Assembly (NCBI GenBank): GCA_025024175.1
Contig: QCXZ01000137.1
Coordinates: 20,646,001-20,710,000 of the forward strand
From: Rhyzopertha dominica
Taxonomy: Eukaryota; Arthropoda; Insecta; Coleoptera; Bostrichidae
Direction of reading: 5' to 3'
Length of the DNA stretch: 64,000 nt
A program made the position numbers and the translations under genes. Positions 21,377 to 33,676 of this stretch are shown here, piece after piece. The number at the start of each line of letters is the position of its first letter. The first letter of the stretch is position 1. Under the pieces are notes generated by a model, which was not told the origin of the DNA, did not search any database, and was given only the letters and a program-made list of their open reading frames with translations.

Positions 21377-24300
21377 GATGGCAAAATTGCTACCTGCTAC
21401 TTTATCTCGGTATATCAAACGTTGTTATTCCAACATTCTATTAAGGAAAAAAAAATGTTGGTATAGAAGGTAGCTGAACCTATATCTTACAGCTTAATAT
21501 TTTACGCACATTCACAGAGGCAAGGTGATGTTTGCGCATAACAACCGTAAGTCCCGGCAAACATACCTTTTTTTTGTTATTCTCTTATATCAAGTGTTGG
21601 TTTTTAAAACATTGTAATTTCTTTATGGGTTCTATCCCAAATATGTAGGATGCGTTCCAGAAACTGTTTATGTTCTACATATAGCGTCCATAGAAGAAAA
21701 TATATTGTTACATGCTAGCGGATAATCAGCGCCATCTGCGGACCAGATTTGCAGGCATGCAGCTGTGGTGTTAGTAGTAGGAAACTGCAATCCATCATTA
21801 AGTAGTGATTCTAGCAACAGAGAGATGGCCGAGATTGTCTATTCTCCAGCAAATTCTATCTACGGAATGTACGCGAAGTTTAGACAGAGACATCGTAACA
21901 ATATTATACCTTATTATCGTTAGCCCTTAAACACATACGAGTACTAAACTTCTGATTTACAAGAAAAGTAGTAATACGAGTAGACATACTAGAATCTAAA
22001 AAACAGTAGTCCTTTATGTGGTATAATCTGTAACTATATGTTTACCAAGTAATGAAAGAAAAGCTCCTACTATTGATTACTTTAACAGGAACAAGTAATT
22101 GTCTATCGCTGACACCATTAACATTAATATCTTGCGTGAAAAGTAAGGTCTCAATACTTACACAGAAGACAGGCAAATGTATGCTGCTTACCTGTAACAA
22201 AAAGTATTTCAATAAAAATGTTGTACTGATATAAGATAAAAGATGAAATAGTACTACACTTAAAACCTTCAGGACTAAAGTAAATAGTAAAAGCTCTGAC
22301 TACATATGTATACACAAAATAAAGTTTGTATCGTCGTTCATAAGTCTATATGACAAATGGCATTTATAATATCTTATGCTGCAGCAAAGAGTTCGTAGAA
22401 TCGGACATATTAAATTGTTTACTTATTCTAAACAATTTTTGGCGAATTTTTAATAAATTACTTAAATTGTCAATAATAGAATCCTTAACGTGAGTCCAAG
22501 TGTTAGTCCTCAACGCTATGGTATTGGAAAATCATAAAGACTACGATTCTTTAGTTTAAGCTACAATCAACTCTGTTTTTAAAATTTAAATCAATCACAG
22601 GTCCCAATTTTAGTGTTGTCACGGTTACTGGGTTGATTTTAGCTAACATCAACTTAAACAAAGAGAATAGGACCCGGTCCAAAGTGTATATCTGTAGTAT
22701 AAGTAGTTAGGTAGCAGTAGTAGTAACTAAGATGCCACTAGATTAAACTAAACTTTACTGCAACCATAGTTGGTGGTCGCTCATACAATAAATAAATATT
22801 TCTTGACTTGGTGCACCTTTACATGATAACGATATAACAAAAATCTTTTTTATACGATGTGGTAAGGAGGTATTGATCAATAGTTATCCTTAACAAAGGT
22901 ATAGTAACAGAATGTCGTTTATATGGCAAAACACAAGAAAACCAACAAATTCGAACATCGAGCTTGCATGAAGTACCTGCTCCTAAAAGGATTATAGGGT
23001 AAGGAAATTTATCACGATATTGCCAACACGCCCCAAGATGGCTGTCTTGCGTATGCCACCGCTCTATGTCAGCTTCTGAAAACATCGATGTAGTCCATAT
23101 GATCAGACCGACGAACTGGACAAAAATGTATAACTAAGACACTGAGTAATGATATAGAAAGTACGAAAAAGTCATTTTTGCAACGGCGTCATTCCGGTAT
23201 CATTATGTATATGAAGCAGGTAAAAGGTTCGTGTGGTGGATACCCACTGAATACCTGATTTTATATACGACATATATTTTCAGTACTGAAATATGCAAAA
23301 TTGATACAGTTGCACTAGTTCGTGAGACAAAACGGCTACATAAACTATACGTATAGCTCATATTGACGCAATTCTAAGCAATAGGTCACTTATGACATTT
23401 ATGGCGTGATGAACAACAGCATCAGTACTATGACGTTATTCATCAAAACTGGCTACCCATTACGTTTGGCAGACAACTGCAAATTGACAAGTTGCACTTC
23501 CAAGCATATCCAGAATGCCCGCTATACGAAAACGATATGCGCGCAATCCAGTAACCGTAGCTTCGAAATTATCTTAAGATAAACGGTGCATTCTTCCGTA
23601 CTGGGGTAGATTAGCCTGAATGTAAATAAATTTATGCTCTGTCATCCTACGGATAATGTCCGAATCCGTTCTAAGAATGTTGGCNCGCAAATAAGCCCGA
23701 GGCATGCGAACTTTTTAAAGTGAACACATTTGTGAACAAAAAGGATTCGTCCTTTACGATAAACACTCGGAAGACAGTAAAACAAAAAGTCGAAATCGCT
23801 CAGGGTTCTATTGTTTTTTTTTCTTCCCGGGGCTGCTCCGGAAATTGAGTGTGAAGTGTAAGTAACTAGGAACGAGCGAGCGCAACTTGCCGGAGGAATG
23901 GTAATTATAACAAACTCTGGAAACGTTAGTTTCGCAATTTCGACTCGAAATCTTCGAGTTTAATTTCCTGAATATGCATCCAGTTATTACCCTTTTGAAC
24001 AAACGGCATCCGGCGCTAGCGCTTTGTTTAATTTCTTATTGAAATTCTCGAATTTGCAAGCGACACCACATAAGCAAAGTTAATGAACTCGATTGCTATC
24101 AGGCAGCGGGCGTTAATTTTAAAGCTCCTGAATGTTCGTATAAATTAAGGCAACGTCTGCGTAAAGCACATCCGTGGAGACAACCCTTTCGGGGTATAAT
24201 TCCGCACTCTGTGCTAATGTTGAGGGAAGCGATTTATTTCAAAACTTTGACGACACCCAAAAAGGACCTTATAAGGCTTGATGATGATTAAGAGTGTTTT

Positions 24301-24418
24301 TCACTACATGTTTTTTTTCATGTTACGAGTANAAGAAAGAGAAAATACNGTGTGAAAGTGTGGAAAATACATCCGTAAGTTGTCGATTTAAAGATATCTG
24401 ACAAAATATGATTTCACC
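21377..24418. other. Gene-free interval with a candidate conserved block at about 23830-24230
   Basis: Frames at 22052-22234 and 22819-23085 show no domain. About 21700-21900 contains GCGCCATCTGCGG and CCATCATTAAGTAGTGATTC; the latter resembles a word at about 30612 and may be a dispersed repeat. The 23830-24230 block is less AT-rich and repeat-free. Confidence 0.4.
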
Positions 24419-24538
24419 AATTTGTCAGGCTACAGGTCACNTCCTTTAGGAAGNAGTACCCGTTAAGGNAGCTAGGTGGCTTTGTCATCATGTCAGTGTA
24501 ATGCTGACNGATGTCATTGCCATCCTAAATTCTTACTT
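24419..24538. repeat. 120-bp module, copy 1 (other copy 25464-25583)
   Basis: TTTGTCAGGCTACAGG through TAAATTCTTACTTA, nearly identical to 25464-25583 apart from Ns and one or two substitutions. Similarity stops abruptly at both edges. Here the right edge meets the LINE fragment stop codon, so the module could be that LINE's 3' UTR read on the minus strand. Confidence 0.88.
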
Positions 24539-24835
24539 AAGAAATAATTTGGTTGGCACATTAAATTTAATTTCACCTAACAATTCTATACAATCAATCT
24601 CAGTATGCAATAGTCTGTACAGAAAAGTAAGAGCAGCCAGTTTCCCTCTCAGACTAATAGAACATTCTTGAGACCATTCCAACAAGGATATGTAAGTTAT
24701 ATACCTATCTGGATAAAGGCCTTCGACCCTATATGCCATAAACTTTGAAAATTTATTAAACAAAACGCACGCACTTGCGTTGTTTCGAAAAGGTTTAAAA
24801 TCCGTAAAACACAGGTTGCAGATGTTGTGAAGCAA
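24533..24835 (-). pseudogene. Non-LTR retrotransposon ORF2 C-terminal fragment
   Basis: The 100-codon minus frame reads KFSKFMAYRVEGLYPDRY, then SLRGKLAALTFLYRLLHTEI, then DCIELLGEIKFNVP. This is the region after the RT domain in CR1/Jockey-type elements (GLxxLxxRRxxxxLxFLYKLLNGxIDCPELLxxINFxVP). RT catalytic motifs are absent, so the copy is strongly 5'-truncated. It is followed on its own strand by the 120-bp module. Confidence 0.7.
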
Positions 24836-25463
24836 AGAATGGAACTTCCTAAGAAGTGTCAGTCAAATATTACGAGAATAACGGCGATTACAGTTACTTT
24901 AAAACTGAAAGCCGTATCCTTACTAAATATAAGTCCCTTAGAAATATTTCTTTTTATCAGTTATCGTAAACGGGCATTTCTTTTTAGTGGATATTTCTAC
25001 TGGAACCGTCAGCATCATTCACAGTTATGTATTTAGTGCAGCTCTGGTAAAGCCTCAATAACTTGTGTAAAACTTCGGCAGCAGTAATAGTTTTGTTTAC
25101 TGTTATTTTATAAATGCATATTTAGAAACACTTAAACTCTTATATAATATTAACACTAATAGTTGGAATTATAATTACACGCTACATTCATTATCTNTAA
25201 AACAAAATCAGTTCGTATTTTGAAAATTATAATCAAAAATGAACATTTATTTGAGTCCTTCTAAAGCTGGCTCCTCCTGAGATCTCCGCTTTTATCCAAG
25301 ATTGAAAGAAATGATGAAACAGGCCAATTTTATCTTGAAGGTAGGAAACCTAATTTTATCTTGGTTTCTAAGTTATTTCTGCAATCATATAGCTTTCAGA
25401 GTAGCTTTGAAAGCAAGATAAAATGTGGTCCCCGTTCAATTTGAAACTGACTTCTTTCGGCAT
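24836..25463. other. Gene-free interval between the two 120-bp modules
   Basis: AT-rich, no domain. An imperfect repeat of AATTTTATCTTG-like words occurs at about 25325-25365. Confidence 0.5.
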
Positions 25464-25842
25464 TTTGTCAGGCTACAGGTCACTTCCTTTAGGAAGTAGT
25501 ACCCGTTAAGGCAGCTAGGTGGCTTTGTCATCATGTCAGTGTAATGCTGACAGATGGCATTGCCATCCTAAATTCTTACTTACATCATACCATTGCTTTG
25601 GTATATAAACAAAACCAGTTCTATGCCGTGCTGTCTACACTAGGCCTAAACCGCACTGATGAGCTGTAATGACAGCGAAATAGATCTATCTGCAGTTGGT
25701 TGAGGTGTAGACAGCACAGCATATACATGCATTTTAAGTTATTTCTTATTCCATCCAATGCACCTTAATTATTTTTTTACTATTATGTAAATCGATTGTT
25801 TCTACTGAGCAATAAACACTATTATTATTACTATTATTATTA
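25464..25842 (+). mobile_element. Candidate short retroposon: 120-bp module, hammerhead hairpin and ATT tail
   Basis: In order on the plus strand: module copy 2 (25464-25583), the hairpin with hammerhead ribozyme (25622-25723), an AATAAA at 25811-25816 and an ATT-repeat tail at 25820-25842. Such ATT tails end CR1/Jockey-type LINEs and SINEs that use their machinery; the LINE at 38356 ends likewise. No flanking duplication was found. The parts may belong to separate insertions: the module reads as LINE 3' UTR on the opposite strand. Confidence 0.45.
25622..25723 (+). ncRNA. Hammerhead ribozyme (type I) enclosed by a 19-bp closing stem
   Basis: All conserved core nucleotides are present. CTGATGA is at 25656-25662. 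Stem II is GCTGT/ACAGC with loop AATG (25663-25676). GAA is at 25677-25679. Stem III is ATA/TAT with loop GATC (25680-25689). The cleavage nucleotide is C25690. Stem I starts GCA/TGC (25653-25655 with 25691-25693) and, after an AGTT bulge, continues AACC/GGTT (25649-25652 with 25698-25701). After a short asymmetric loop a further stem pairs 25622-25640 with 25705-25723 at 18 of 19 positions. Hammerheads with very short stem III are known from Penelope-like and other small retroelements, where they process transcripts. The reverse strand does not form one. The sequence predicts self-cleavage after 25690; this is not tested. Confidence 0.88.
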
Positions 25843-26804
25843 AGTTAACATTGTGCGTCTTGCTTAGGATGCCTTGAGTTATTCTTATAGGATATATAAA
25901 GTGTCCATCCCGGTATGGGATATTTCACTGTAATATAATTAAAGTTTGTCATATGCTCCCTCGATTTACAATTTCTAACTGTGTTTATTATTTACAAGTA
26001 TTTATTTGATCACCTTGCTTTTACGAATGCGCATTATGTTACTAAAACAAATAAATAAAAGGTTAGCCGAATATCATTTACCAGCGCCAAGTTTCCAAAG
26101 GTATAACAGAGCTCATCACTATACTTGTTTATTGCATTATAAAACTTACTACTGTTTTTTTAATATTACTTAAAAATTACGTCAGCAATTACCATCTTAA
26201 TGGAAAACCCGTAAGCACAGTACAGAGAGGATATTTTCCGTTGATTCGTTGACACCAAAGTTGACAATGACCATAGACATTTCAATTTTCGCTGTCAGTA
26301 CGCGTAATCAAAAGTTACCTTTTTCATATTAAGATTGCATTGGCGTTACTTGTTTTGCTTTTGAAAAACCGATCGTTTACATTTGAAACTGTTTAATGTC
26401 TCATGTTCCTTTCCCCTAAACAATATTACCTACAAAATATGTTTTTATCTTTTACACTTTTATTATTTTTATCCTTCCCTGGCATTTAACCTTTTTTGCT
26501 ATGTTGGCGTGATTGTTAGATTACAGGTACCCGTGCTCGATGTAATGGATTTACAAATGCAAATGTTTTTTTTAAACTAGGATTCATCTATATTTAATTA
26601 CATCACGATACAACTATATGTATCGTAATACCAAGTATTACCTGATGTTATGCACAAATGTCAATTTTTCAATATTAATTTGCGATGTTAACTTTTATGG
26701 AACAGTCAGCTTTGGATAATATAATTAACCAGCTGATTACTTACATATTACACAATTTTTTTTTAAGCAGAAATGTATACTCGTATTTTATTTAGCCAAA
26801 CACA
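25843..26804. other. Gene-free AT-rich interval
   Basis: A 65-codon frame at 26383-26580 has no domain. Nothing else recognised. Confidence 0.5.
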
Positions 26805-26902
26805 ATATCCATGCCCTATGCGGGACTCGAACCTGCAATCTTGAAATTCAGAGGTAGGTAGGTACGCTACTCACTGGACCACCGAAGCCGACTTGTGAGG
26901 TC
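26805..26902 (-). mobile_element. tRNA-derived SINE, copy A
   Basis: Minus strand reads CTTCGGTGGTCCAGTGAGTA (A-box-like TGGTCCAGTGAG) and, about 40 bases on, AGGTTCGAGTCCC (B box GGTTCGANNCC). The related copies B-D in this window make it an interspersed family and not a tRNA gene; it has no acceptor or anticodon fold. Confidence 0.8.
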
Positions 26903-26998
26903 AATTTTTGTTAATTAGTTAATGGCTCTGTCAATTTGTGACGATTAGCCAGTTCATTAGTGTTTGAATTTCTTTTATAGAAAATTACAGGTAGTACG

Positions 26999-26999
<1 letters not shown>

Positions 27000-27060
<61 letters not shown>
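27000..27060. repeat. (TA)n microsatellite, about 30 repeats
   Basis: Uninterrupted TA repeat. On the minus strand it directly follows SINE copy B, so it probably grew from the SINE tail. Tyr-Ile frames across it are artefacts. Confidence 0.95.
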
Positions 27061-27065
<5 letters not shown>

Positions 27066-27142
27066 GACAAACAACTCCCATGCAGGATCCAGAGCAAGAT
27101 AGGCTACCCACTGGACTACCGAGTCCGGCTTTGTGAGGTTAA
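27061..27142 (-). mobile_element. tRNA-derived SINE, copy B, with (TA)n tail
   Basis: Minus strand has CTCGGTAGTCCAGTGGGTAG (A box). The B box is replaced by a decayed GGATCCTGCATGGG stretch before the (TA)n tail. Confidence 0.7.
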
Positions 27143-28585
27143 GCTTCAAAATTCTATGAAATATCCTGTACACTTATCTGGCCAGGTTTTCTAGTTTTAT
27201 TTCAACTATTCCACTGTTGCGATGTAAATAATTTTGTTACATACTAAATCTAAAATTATCGTTTTTTCAATGCTGATTGCAACTCCATTTTGGCTTTTAC
27301 TTGCGAGAGAAGTATTCTAAAAACGTGTATAAAGTAGTAAGATAATAATAATAATAATTTGAAAAGAATGTAGATTATAGGACAAAATCAAAGTCAGGAT
27401 AAAGATATTAATTTAAGAATTTAATTTAATTTAATAACTGTTATTTGAATATTCAGACGACGGTATTAGTGATAAATCGTTTAAATGTATTTCTCAGTTA
27501 AAATCTTCAACTTACCCAGATTACTTGATGCTGCAATTTAATCTCCAAACTAGCACAGCCCCATCGTTGACCATGCTTGGCATTTTACTCGCTCCCATCA
27601 TTCGAGCGTGGTTTGCTTTAAATTTTGAACGCGCTGTATCGCGCTCGGTTTTACAACCGACATTTGCGGAATATACGGCCGGGCGTACAGCGACTTTGAT
27701 GAAACGAAATATGTGCAAGTGTGCTTGCACGGAGATAACCCATTGGTGGTTTATGGACCGGCAGATATGGTCGGCCGGAGCATTGTTAGGACGGAACAGG
27801 ACCGACGCCCAATCTCCTGCAAGCGCCGGTGGGGATGTTATCGTACCCGGTCGTCTGTCAATATTTTAAATAGTCATGGGGACGTGACTAAAAGGGTTCC
27901 CTTAAATTCTCCTCTGGACCAGTTCGGGATATAACCTCTGCTTACGTTTCGCATTTGTTTTAATATAAGAAATGTTTCAGGAATCTGAATAAAGTTAAAA
28001 TTTGAAAACTGTTCTATTCAGATCGCTGGTTGTTGAAGTGGACCTATTGAGGTTGATTTGGTGTCGTTTTGTAGGTTGGGATCTCCGTCCGACGAAGATA
28101 GTTTTAAGTGCAAAATGATAGCCATAGAAATGATCATGAAAAAGCCTGCTTTTTCGTAAGTTTCAATGCCAATAAGTACCATATCAAAGTCGTTTATATT
28201 GCATGTTAATTAAATGTCGATATGAAAAAATGGCTAGAACACAGTGCTTCGCTTGCGTAGCACGTAAATGCTAATGCTGATAAGAAAAAATTGACTTTAG
28301 GAAAAGACTATATTCCTACTTTGATATGATTTCTTTAGGTGATTCGGATATGGTGTGCGGGAGACCTCTCCAGTTGGATACGTCAAGATTACGGCTTCCA
28401 CAATGGGTTCCTTCAGAGAGGGGTGTGCGCTAAACTTTCAGGATGGACATCCCAATTGTCCAAGCTTGCACTAGGTGATTTCTTCAGATGTGCTCCACTT
28501 CTAGTTTGTTAAACTATGAGATGAGGGAAACTCCGGATTGATCAATCAAAGGGCCCGTTGCAGGTGATACCTGAATCGTTCTTAT
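27143..28585. other. Interval without recognised gene
   Basis: A 114-codon plus frame (27525-27869) and a 69-codon minus frame overlap in a locally GC-richer block at about 27540-27930. No domain was recognised; an unrecognised exon or regulatory block cannot be excluded. Confidence 0.4.
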
Positions 28586-28720
28586 TAGTGTTGGGCGGTC
28601 CGGATCCGCACGCGGAATCCGAATCCATCGGATCCAAGCGACTTCCGGATCTGGTCCGTCAAATCCGTTCCATTCAAAAGGAAGTGGTTAAGGAACTATG
28701 TGTAACAAATGACATATGTA
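28586..28720 (+). mobile_element. hAT-like left terminus with subterminal GGATCCG repeats
   Basis: TAGTGTTGGGCGG matches the TAGNGNTGGGC start of hAT elements. It is followed by many GGATCCG, CGGATCC and AATCCG words, as is usual for subterminal transposase sites. No matching right end was found, so the copy is truncated or interrupted. Confidence 0.5.
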
Positions 28721-29000
28721 CCATGATCTGCACTAATTATTTAACGGAACCAGTGCAGTGGACGCGAATGACATAAACCTAGTAGGTCTCCGAACAGACC
28801 GACATATCTCTAGTTTTTGTTGTTTCAGTCGGCCGTCGCCTTACGAGGAATATGTATATGCTACAGCTCACCAGCTCGAATAGACGCCCCTTTTTTCGAT
28901 TACAGAATGGCTTCTCATCAAACAAACGCTCATGCTCTAACCTACGCTCCGACGAGAAGGGCTACTGCAACTTTTTGTTGTTGGTACATATAAACATCCG

Positions 29001-30360
29001 CCCGACAGCGTAATCACCGATCCTCAGCGTTAGACCCGGCAAGAGAAAACGCGCGGTCTGATTGGTTAGAGATTTGGAACTATATCTACTAGCAGGTCAA
29101 ACCCAAGTGGGTAAGGTGTATATAATGTCTGCCTGTGGATATTAGCATTTCACATTTCACTTTCATTCTTTTCATCGCAATTGTTTAATGGTAATCTTCA
29201 AAATATAATACTAATTATATTAATGGATGCGACTTATAACAATATGTTAAGTAATTGAATTAGGAGTACCATTGTAAACTGTTTATTAATAAGGTGCACA
29301 CGTAAATACAGTACAAAATATTTTTTAGATGAGGTATTGGCAAAGTTGCCTACCTATATAGAGTTGGAAGCACTTAAATGTATGTACTTGTATGATAACG
29401 CTACGTCATGTATAGAATCCAGTACAATTTATACGATTAATCGTTACAAAAATGTTATAGTTATTATTCAAAGATCGTAACTATTTACTAATAAATAAAT
29501 TATATTTTAAATTTCATTCATAAATAAACTTAATAACAACGTTATATGTATTTAAACCATTTCATTTTAATATCTTATTAATATAATTTAACTATATATA
29601 ATTAAAGGGGTGTTTTATTTATAAATAGAATTTATAAATGTCATATATTTTGTGGTAAATTACTAAGGCTTGAAAATAATTATGATATTTATAAAACATT
29701 ACTATGTACTGGATTCTTCAGATGACAATATTTTCATACTTATTACACTAAGTCCATCCTGCTGTTGGCGTTTTATATCAAGAACAGTTAATTGTATAAA
29801 ATATGGCCCAAAACCAAATTTTTAGAAAATGTACCCCACAACTTTTCCAATAACTCCAAATATCATTTAGAACAAAGGAAACAAAGTAAGTATTTACAAA
29901 AAAGGCTGATTATGTGGCCTTTGACCTTGATTATCTTGACGTGCGTACATGAGATTCTATGAGACTTTTGAGCTAACTTATAAAATGTTAAAATAATGAT
30001 TATGAAATTTTATAACTTATTACCTTTCATTCCGAGCTTGAATCACTATTTGACTCAATTAAATATCGAGAGCAGAAACTGGCCCAATTTATCGGATATA
30101 TAAAATTTTAGACGCAATACGTATGAGGCACGTTTTACGTTGTAGAGTGTACATCTACAAGGTTACACAGTAACCCGGCTATCCTGTTTAATATCCATAC
30201 CGCGATCTTGAATGCAATGCATTCTATTGTAAAAGTTGAATATGTGCTGTTTGTATTTTATCATCCAGTACCGCAAATTAGTAGCGAGCAGCTAGCCAAT
30301 CAGGGCGTGCGTTGTCTCTTACCGGGTCTAATGCTGAGGATAGGTGAATACGCCGCCCGG
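29001..30360. mobile_element. Non-autonomous TIR element, 1.36 kb with about 69-bp arms
   Basis: Arms 29001-29069 and 30292-30360 are inverted copies at about 83 percent identity; blocks include TCCTCAGC, TTAGACCCGG, AAGAGA and CTGATTGG. The core between them is very AT-rich and has no coding frame. It holds a smaller perfect 12-bp inverted pair (29414-29425 and 29706-29717, AGAATCCAGTAC). Weak similarity may extend the arms outward to ACGAGAAGG at about 28953 and its inverse near 30470, so the true ends are uncertain. Confidence 0.75.
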
Positions 30361-33300
30361 GAGGGTTGCTAAATGGGCGGGAGAACGACCGCTTACTATT
30401 GGTGGTTACGTCACAGGGAATGCTAGCATTAGGTGGCTGCTTCCCTTATATGGCAAATATCAGCTAGTACCTTCTCGTGGGGTATGAGTTTATGGCCTTA
30501 AATGGATAGGGCATACATTTCAGATGTTTACATCACGGGAGAGGTTGGTGCTATGTGTTTATTACTCCAGAGGAAGGAAGCCAGCCGTCAGGTCAGGTCA
30601 GGTCAGAATGCTTGCTCCATCATTAACTAGCGATTCTACCATTCTACAATATTTTCTTTCCAATAGCTTATAATCTTTGTAATACAACAACGATTCTTTG
30701 CAGCATCTGAAAAGTCGTTATAATCTAATTGTGCTGAAGACTGTTTGTTGCTAACTATAGAGCGCAACTCGTTCCATATGTGACAGTTTTTAAACCTATA
30801 ACAATGAATACTATTATTAGGACGATCGATCGATATGAAACATTTTTCAATAACTGCTGATAAAACGAAAATTAATAGCTAACAGGCTGCATGATAATTC
30901 AAATATATTTTCTTTGTTACGATACCTATACTTGGACCAACGAATTCTGCTGCATCATTCATCGCTTTTTTTAGACTTTCAATAGAATTATAGGAACTAG
31001 ATTCTTGAAATATATGTTCTACAATGGAAGTACAGGGGAGGTACGGACTAGCTTTGAAATCTTCCTGTTTTACTTGTTGAACATTGTTTAATGCAGAAAT
31101 AGCTTTTTCTGAAAGAGTGAATTATCATTACCTGTTAAACTGCTTGTAGACTTTCCCAAACTAGAATCTAGGCAAATACTACACAAAGGTTGTGCTTTAT
31201 AAGAGTTATTTTTAAATACGTCCATATTTGACCCATATTTCTAAAAATTAATGATTTTCAATTCACTTTACAAGCTGTCTTGTTTGTTCAACCGTGTATC
31301 TCATTTTTCTTGTCGCACCTTTAATTGATCAATANCTTCTATATCCAAATTCCTACTTTTTAACTTTCAACATATAACTGTAATTTTACTAAAGAAGCTT
31401 TAACTATGTATCTCTTAACTGTATATTTTTTCTGACATACCTCTGAAAATTGTATACTCAAATAAAAGCTGCNCAAAGCCTGGTTATTTTGTATNAATAT
31501 AGTTATACAACAAGTGTCACCATCATATTAAACCTACCTTACCCTCGANTTTTAATTAAAATGTGTTGCAGCTGNNGTTTACTAAGCTTCAGAACGTAAT
31601 TCTTGCGTACGATACGACGGCAACAAGATAGTTTCCTCATTCAGGTAGTACAGTACCCTCTCCTTCAGGCGATAGGAGGTTCAAACATCCCCTTAGCCAA
31701 CAAAGCACGTTTTTTTCTTTCTTTCTTTCTTTCTTAGTTTTCACTAGTTTAATGAAGGACCACATATTAATAGCTGCTGGTTCTATACAATTATGTGGAC
31801 TGTATTGGTTTTAATACTTTTTTTCACAAAACTATCAAAAACATACAGACTTACACATTATTTTTTTAATATATGAACATAACATGGATAAGTCTGTGGC
31901 CTTAAAATTCTCTAGAAATGTGCCTTAGAGATAACATTATTGAACATTTGATATCCCATGTTATTTAAGATATTCACGTACGAGTTTTATTTTAATTTAT
32001 AGCCGAGTTATTTTAAAATGTTAAGGTTTGGTGGCAGCTGTAAACAGGAAAACAGGATTTTTGCCTGGTTTAGATATTATACTGAAAATATGATCGCTCG
32101 ATATTATTGTTCCATATTCAGTTGTGATCATTTTAGACGTACGTTGATTTACCAAAATATTTTTAATTGGCCATTCCGAGGACGCCAGTTCAATAAATTT
32201 CATCGTCGTAACACAAACTGGTCAACCGTAAAAGCGACTACAAGTTTTCAGATTAGTTTTTGTTTCTCGAGCAACTTTATCCCGCTGATACTTTGCCAAA
32301 GCCACAATTGTGCCATGAAGCGGAAATTGTCCTTTGTTTTATTTTCTAGAGCTTTATATTTATCTAATTTATTTCTTGGCTGCTTAACTATGCCTGGCAC
32401 GTCCATAAAAACATTACATTATTTTGTGAGATATCAAAACGATAAGTCGCTATCGGTATCTGATTATCGGAAACTCGGCTGAATTATAGGACTGCAATTA
32501 TGTGTAAAATTGTTACGTGCACGACAGGAATAGCAGGATATGTACGAGTTCCTCGTAGAGCTAATAGTATTCGCCGCAACTGAATTTGTTGGAAATTGTT
32601 TAGGTAACGAGTCTCGCTAATAACTTTGCCTTTATACCGTTTCGTTGATTTGATCTTATCTGCATAACTGTACAGAACGTACGTATAGAACCATTAATAA
32701 TGTTTGTATTATGCATAAAAACGATTACAATCTGCTAAAAGTTGCACCATTTGCATGAAAGCAGGAAGCACTACACATAATTGCAGAAGTTGCCATGTTT
32801 AAATGATGCAAACTACTCGAATATCAGTGCAAATTGCACAAACGCATGGAATACACACATAAATAAAGTCCAAGTAAATGTAAACAAACTTCGGTTACTG
32901 ACAACTCAGGTGTTACGCTCGAATGCATTAAGCCTAATTGCGCTTTTTTTGTATTAAACCTGTTTAGCAAGTAAAGTCTGATTTATAACGAATGTAATTT
33001 GAGCAGGTAGTGTAAATGACATATAGTATTGTTCCAGTTATTTTATAATGCCTCTAACCTACGTATCACATAAAACGTGTCATTTCTCAGTTTGATTAAC
33101 AGAGCTGCATTCCCTTCACATCCGTGAAAGTATTAACACAGACAGTGTCGCAACCTTAATTGTATTTAATATTCTTTTTCTATCACAGCTTTGTCTGTAA
33201 ATAAACCAGTATTTAATTCTGTAACTACATTTGTATCACAACACTATATTATATAATAATAAAAAAAGTCTTTTATTCTTTCTTTTCCCCGTTGCATATA

Positions 33301-33676
33301 CAGAATATCTATAAACTAGAACTTATTTAAAAATCAAATGCAAAATAATATTAAAAACTAAACAATAATGCAAAATTGGAAAAAACCTAATACAACAAAA
33401 AAATAACTACCACTGGAGACACAAAAAGAAATCTCGAGGCTAAGTTCATGTGTAAAATAAAAAATATGCTTTACTCTGTTCTTCCACTTAACCTCGATAC
33501 AAAAAGTAGCAAATGGCATGAGAAAAGAATCAATAGTATGCATGAACAGTATCAGAGCAAGTTTGAAATTAAGAACGTTGTGCATCAAACAGGCAACCAC
33601 AAATAAATTTATTGAAAGCACCTTTTTTCATGGACGTGATCTCCCCAATATACAGATTATAGAATTTGTAAATACA
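30361..33676. other. Gene-free interval with simple repeats
   Basis: GTCAG is repeated about four times near 30588-30605, and (TTTC)n occurs at about 31713-31735. A 154-codon plus frame (32018-32482) is the longest unassigned one; it has no recognisable domain, signal or family resemblance and is probably chance. Confidence 0.45.

Noticed and set aside
26911..27194. Tyr-Ile repeat proteins across the TA tract
   Set aside because: Frames created by a dinucleotide repeat.
27525..27869. 114-codon open frame in a GC-richer block
   Set aside because: Overlapped by an equally open minus frame and without recognisable domain; left as unresolved interval content.
32018..32482. 154-codon open frame
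   Set aside because: No domain, no family resemblance, no neighbouring exon signals; plausible by chance in this much sequence.
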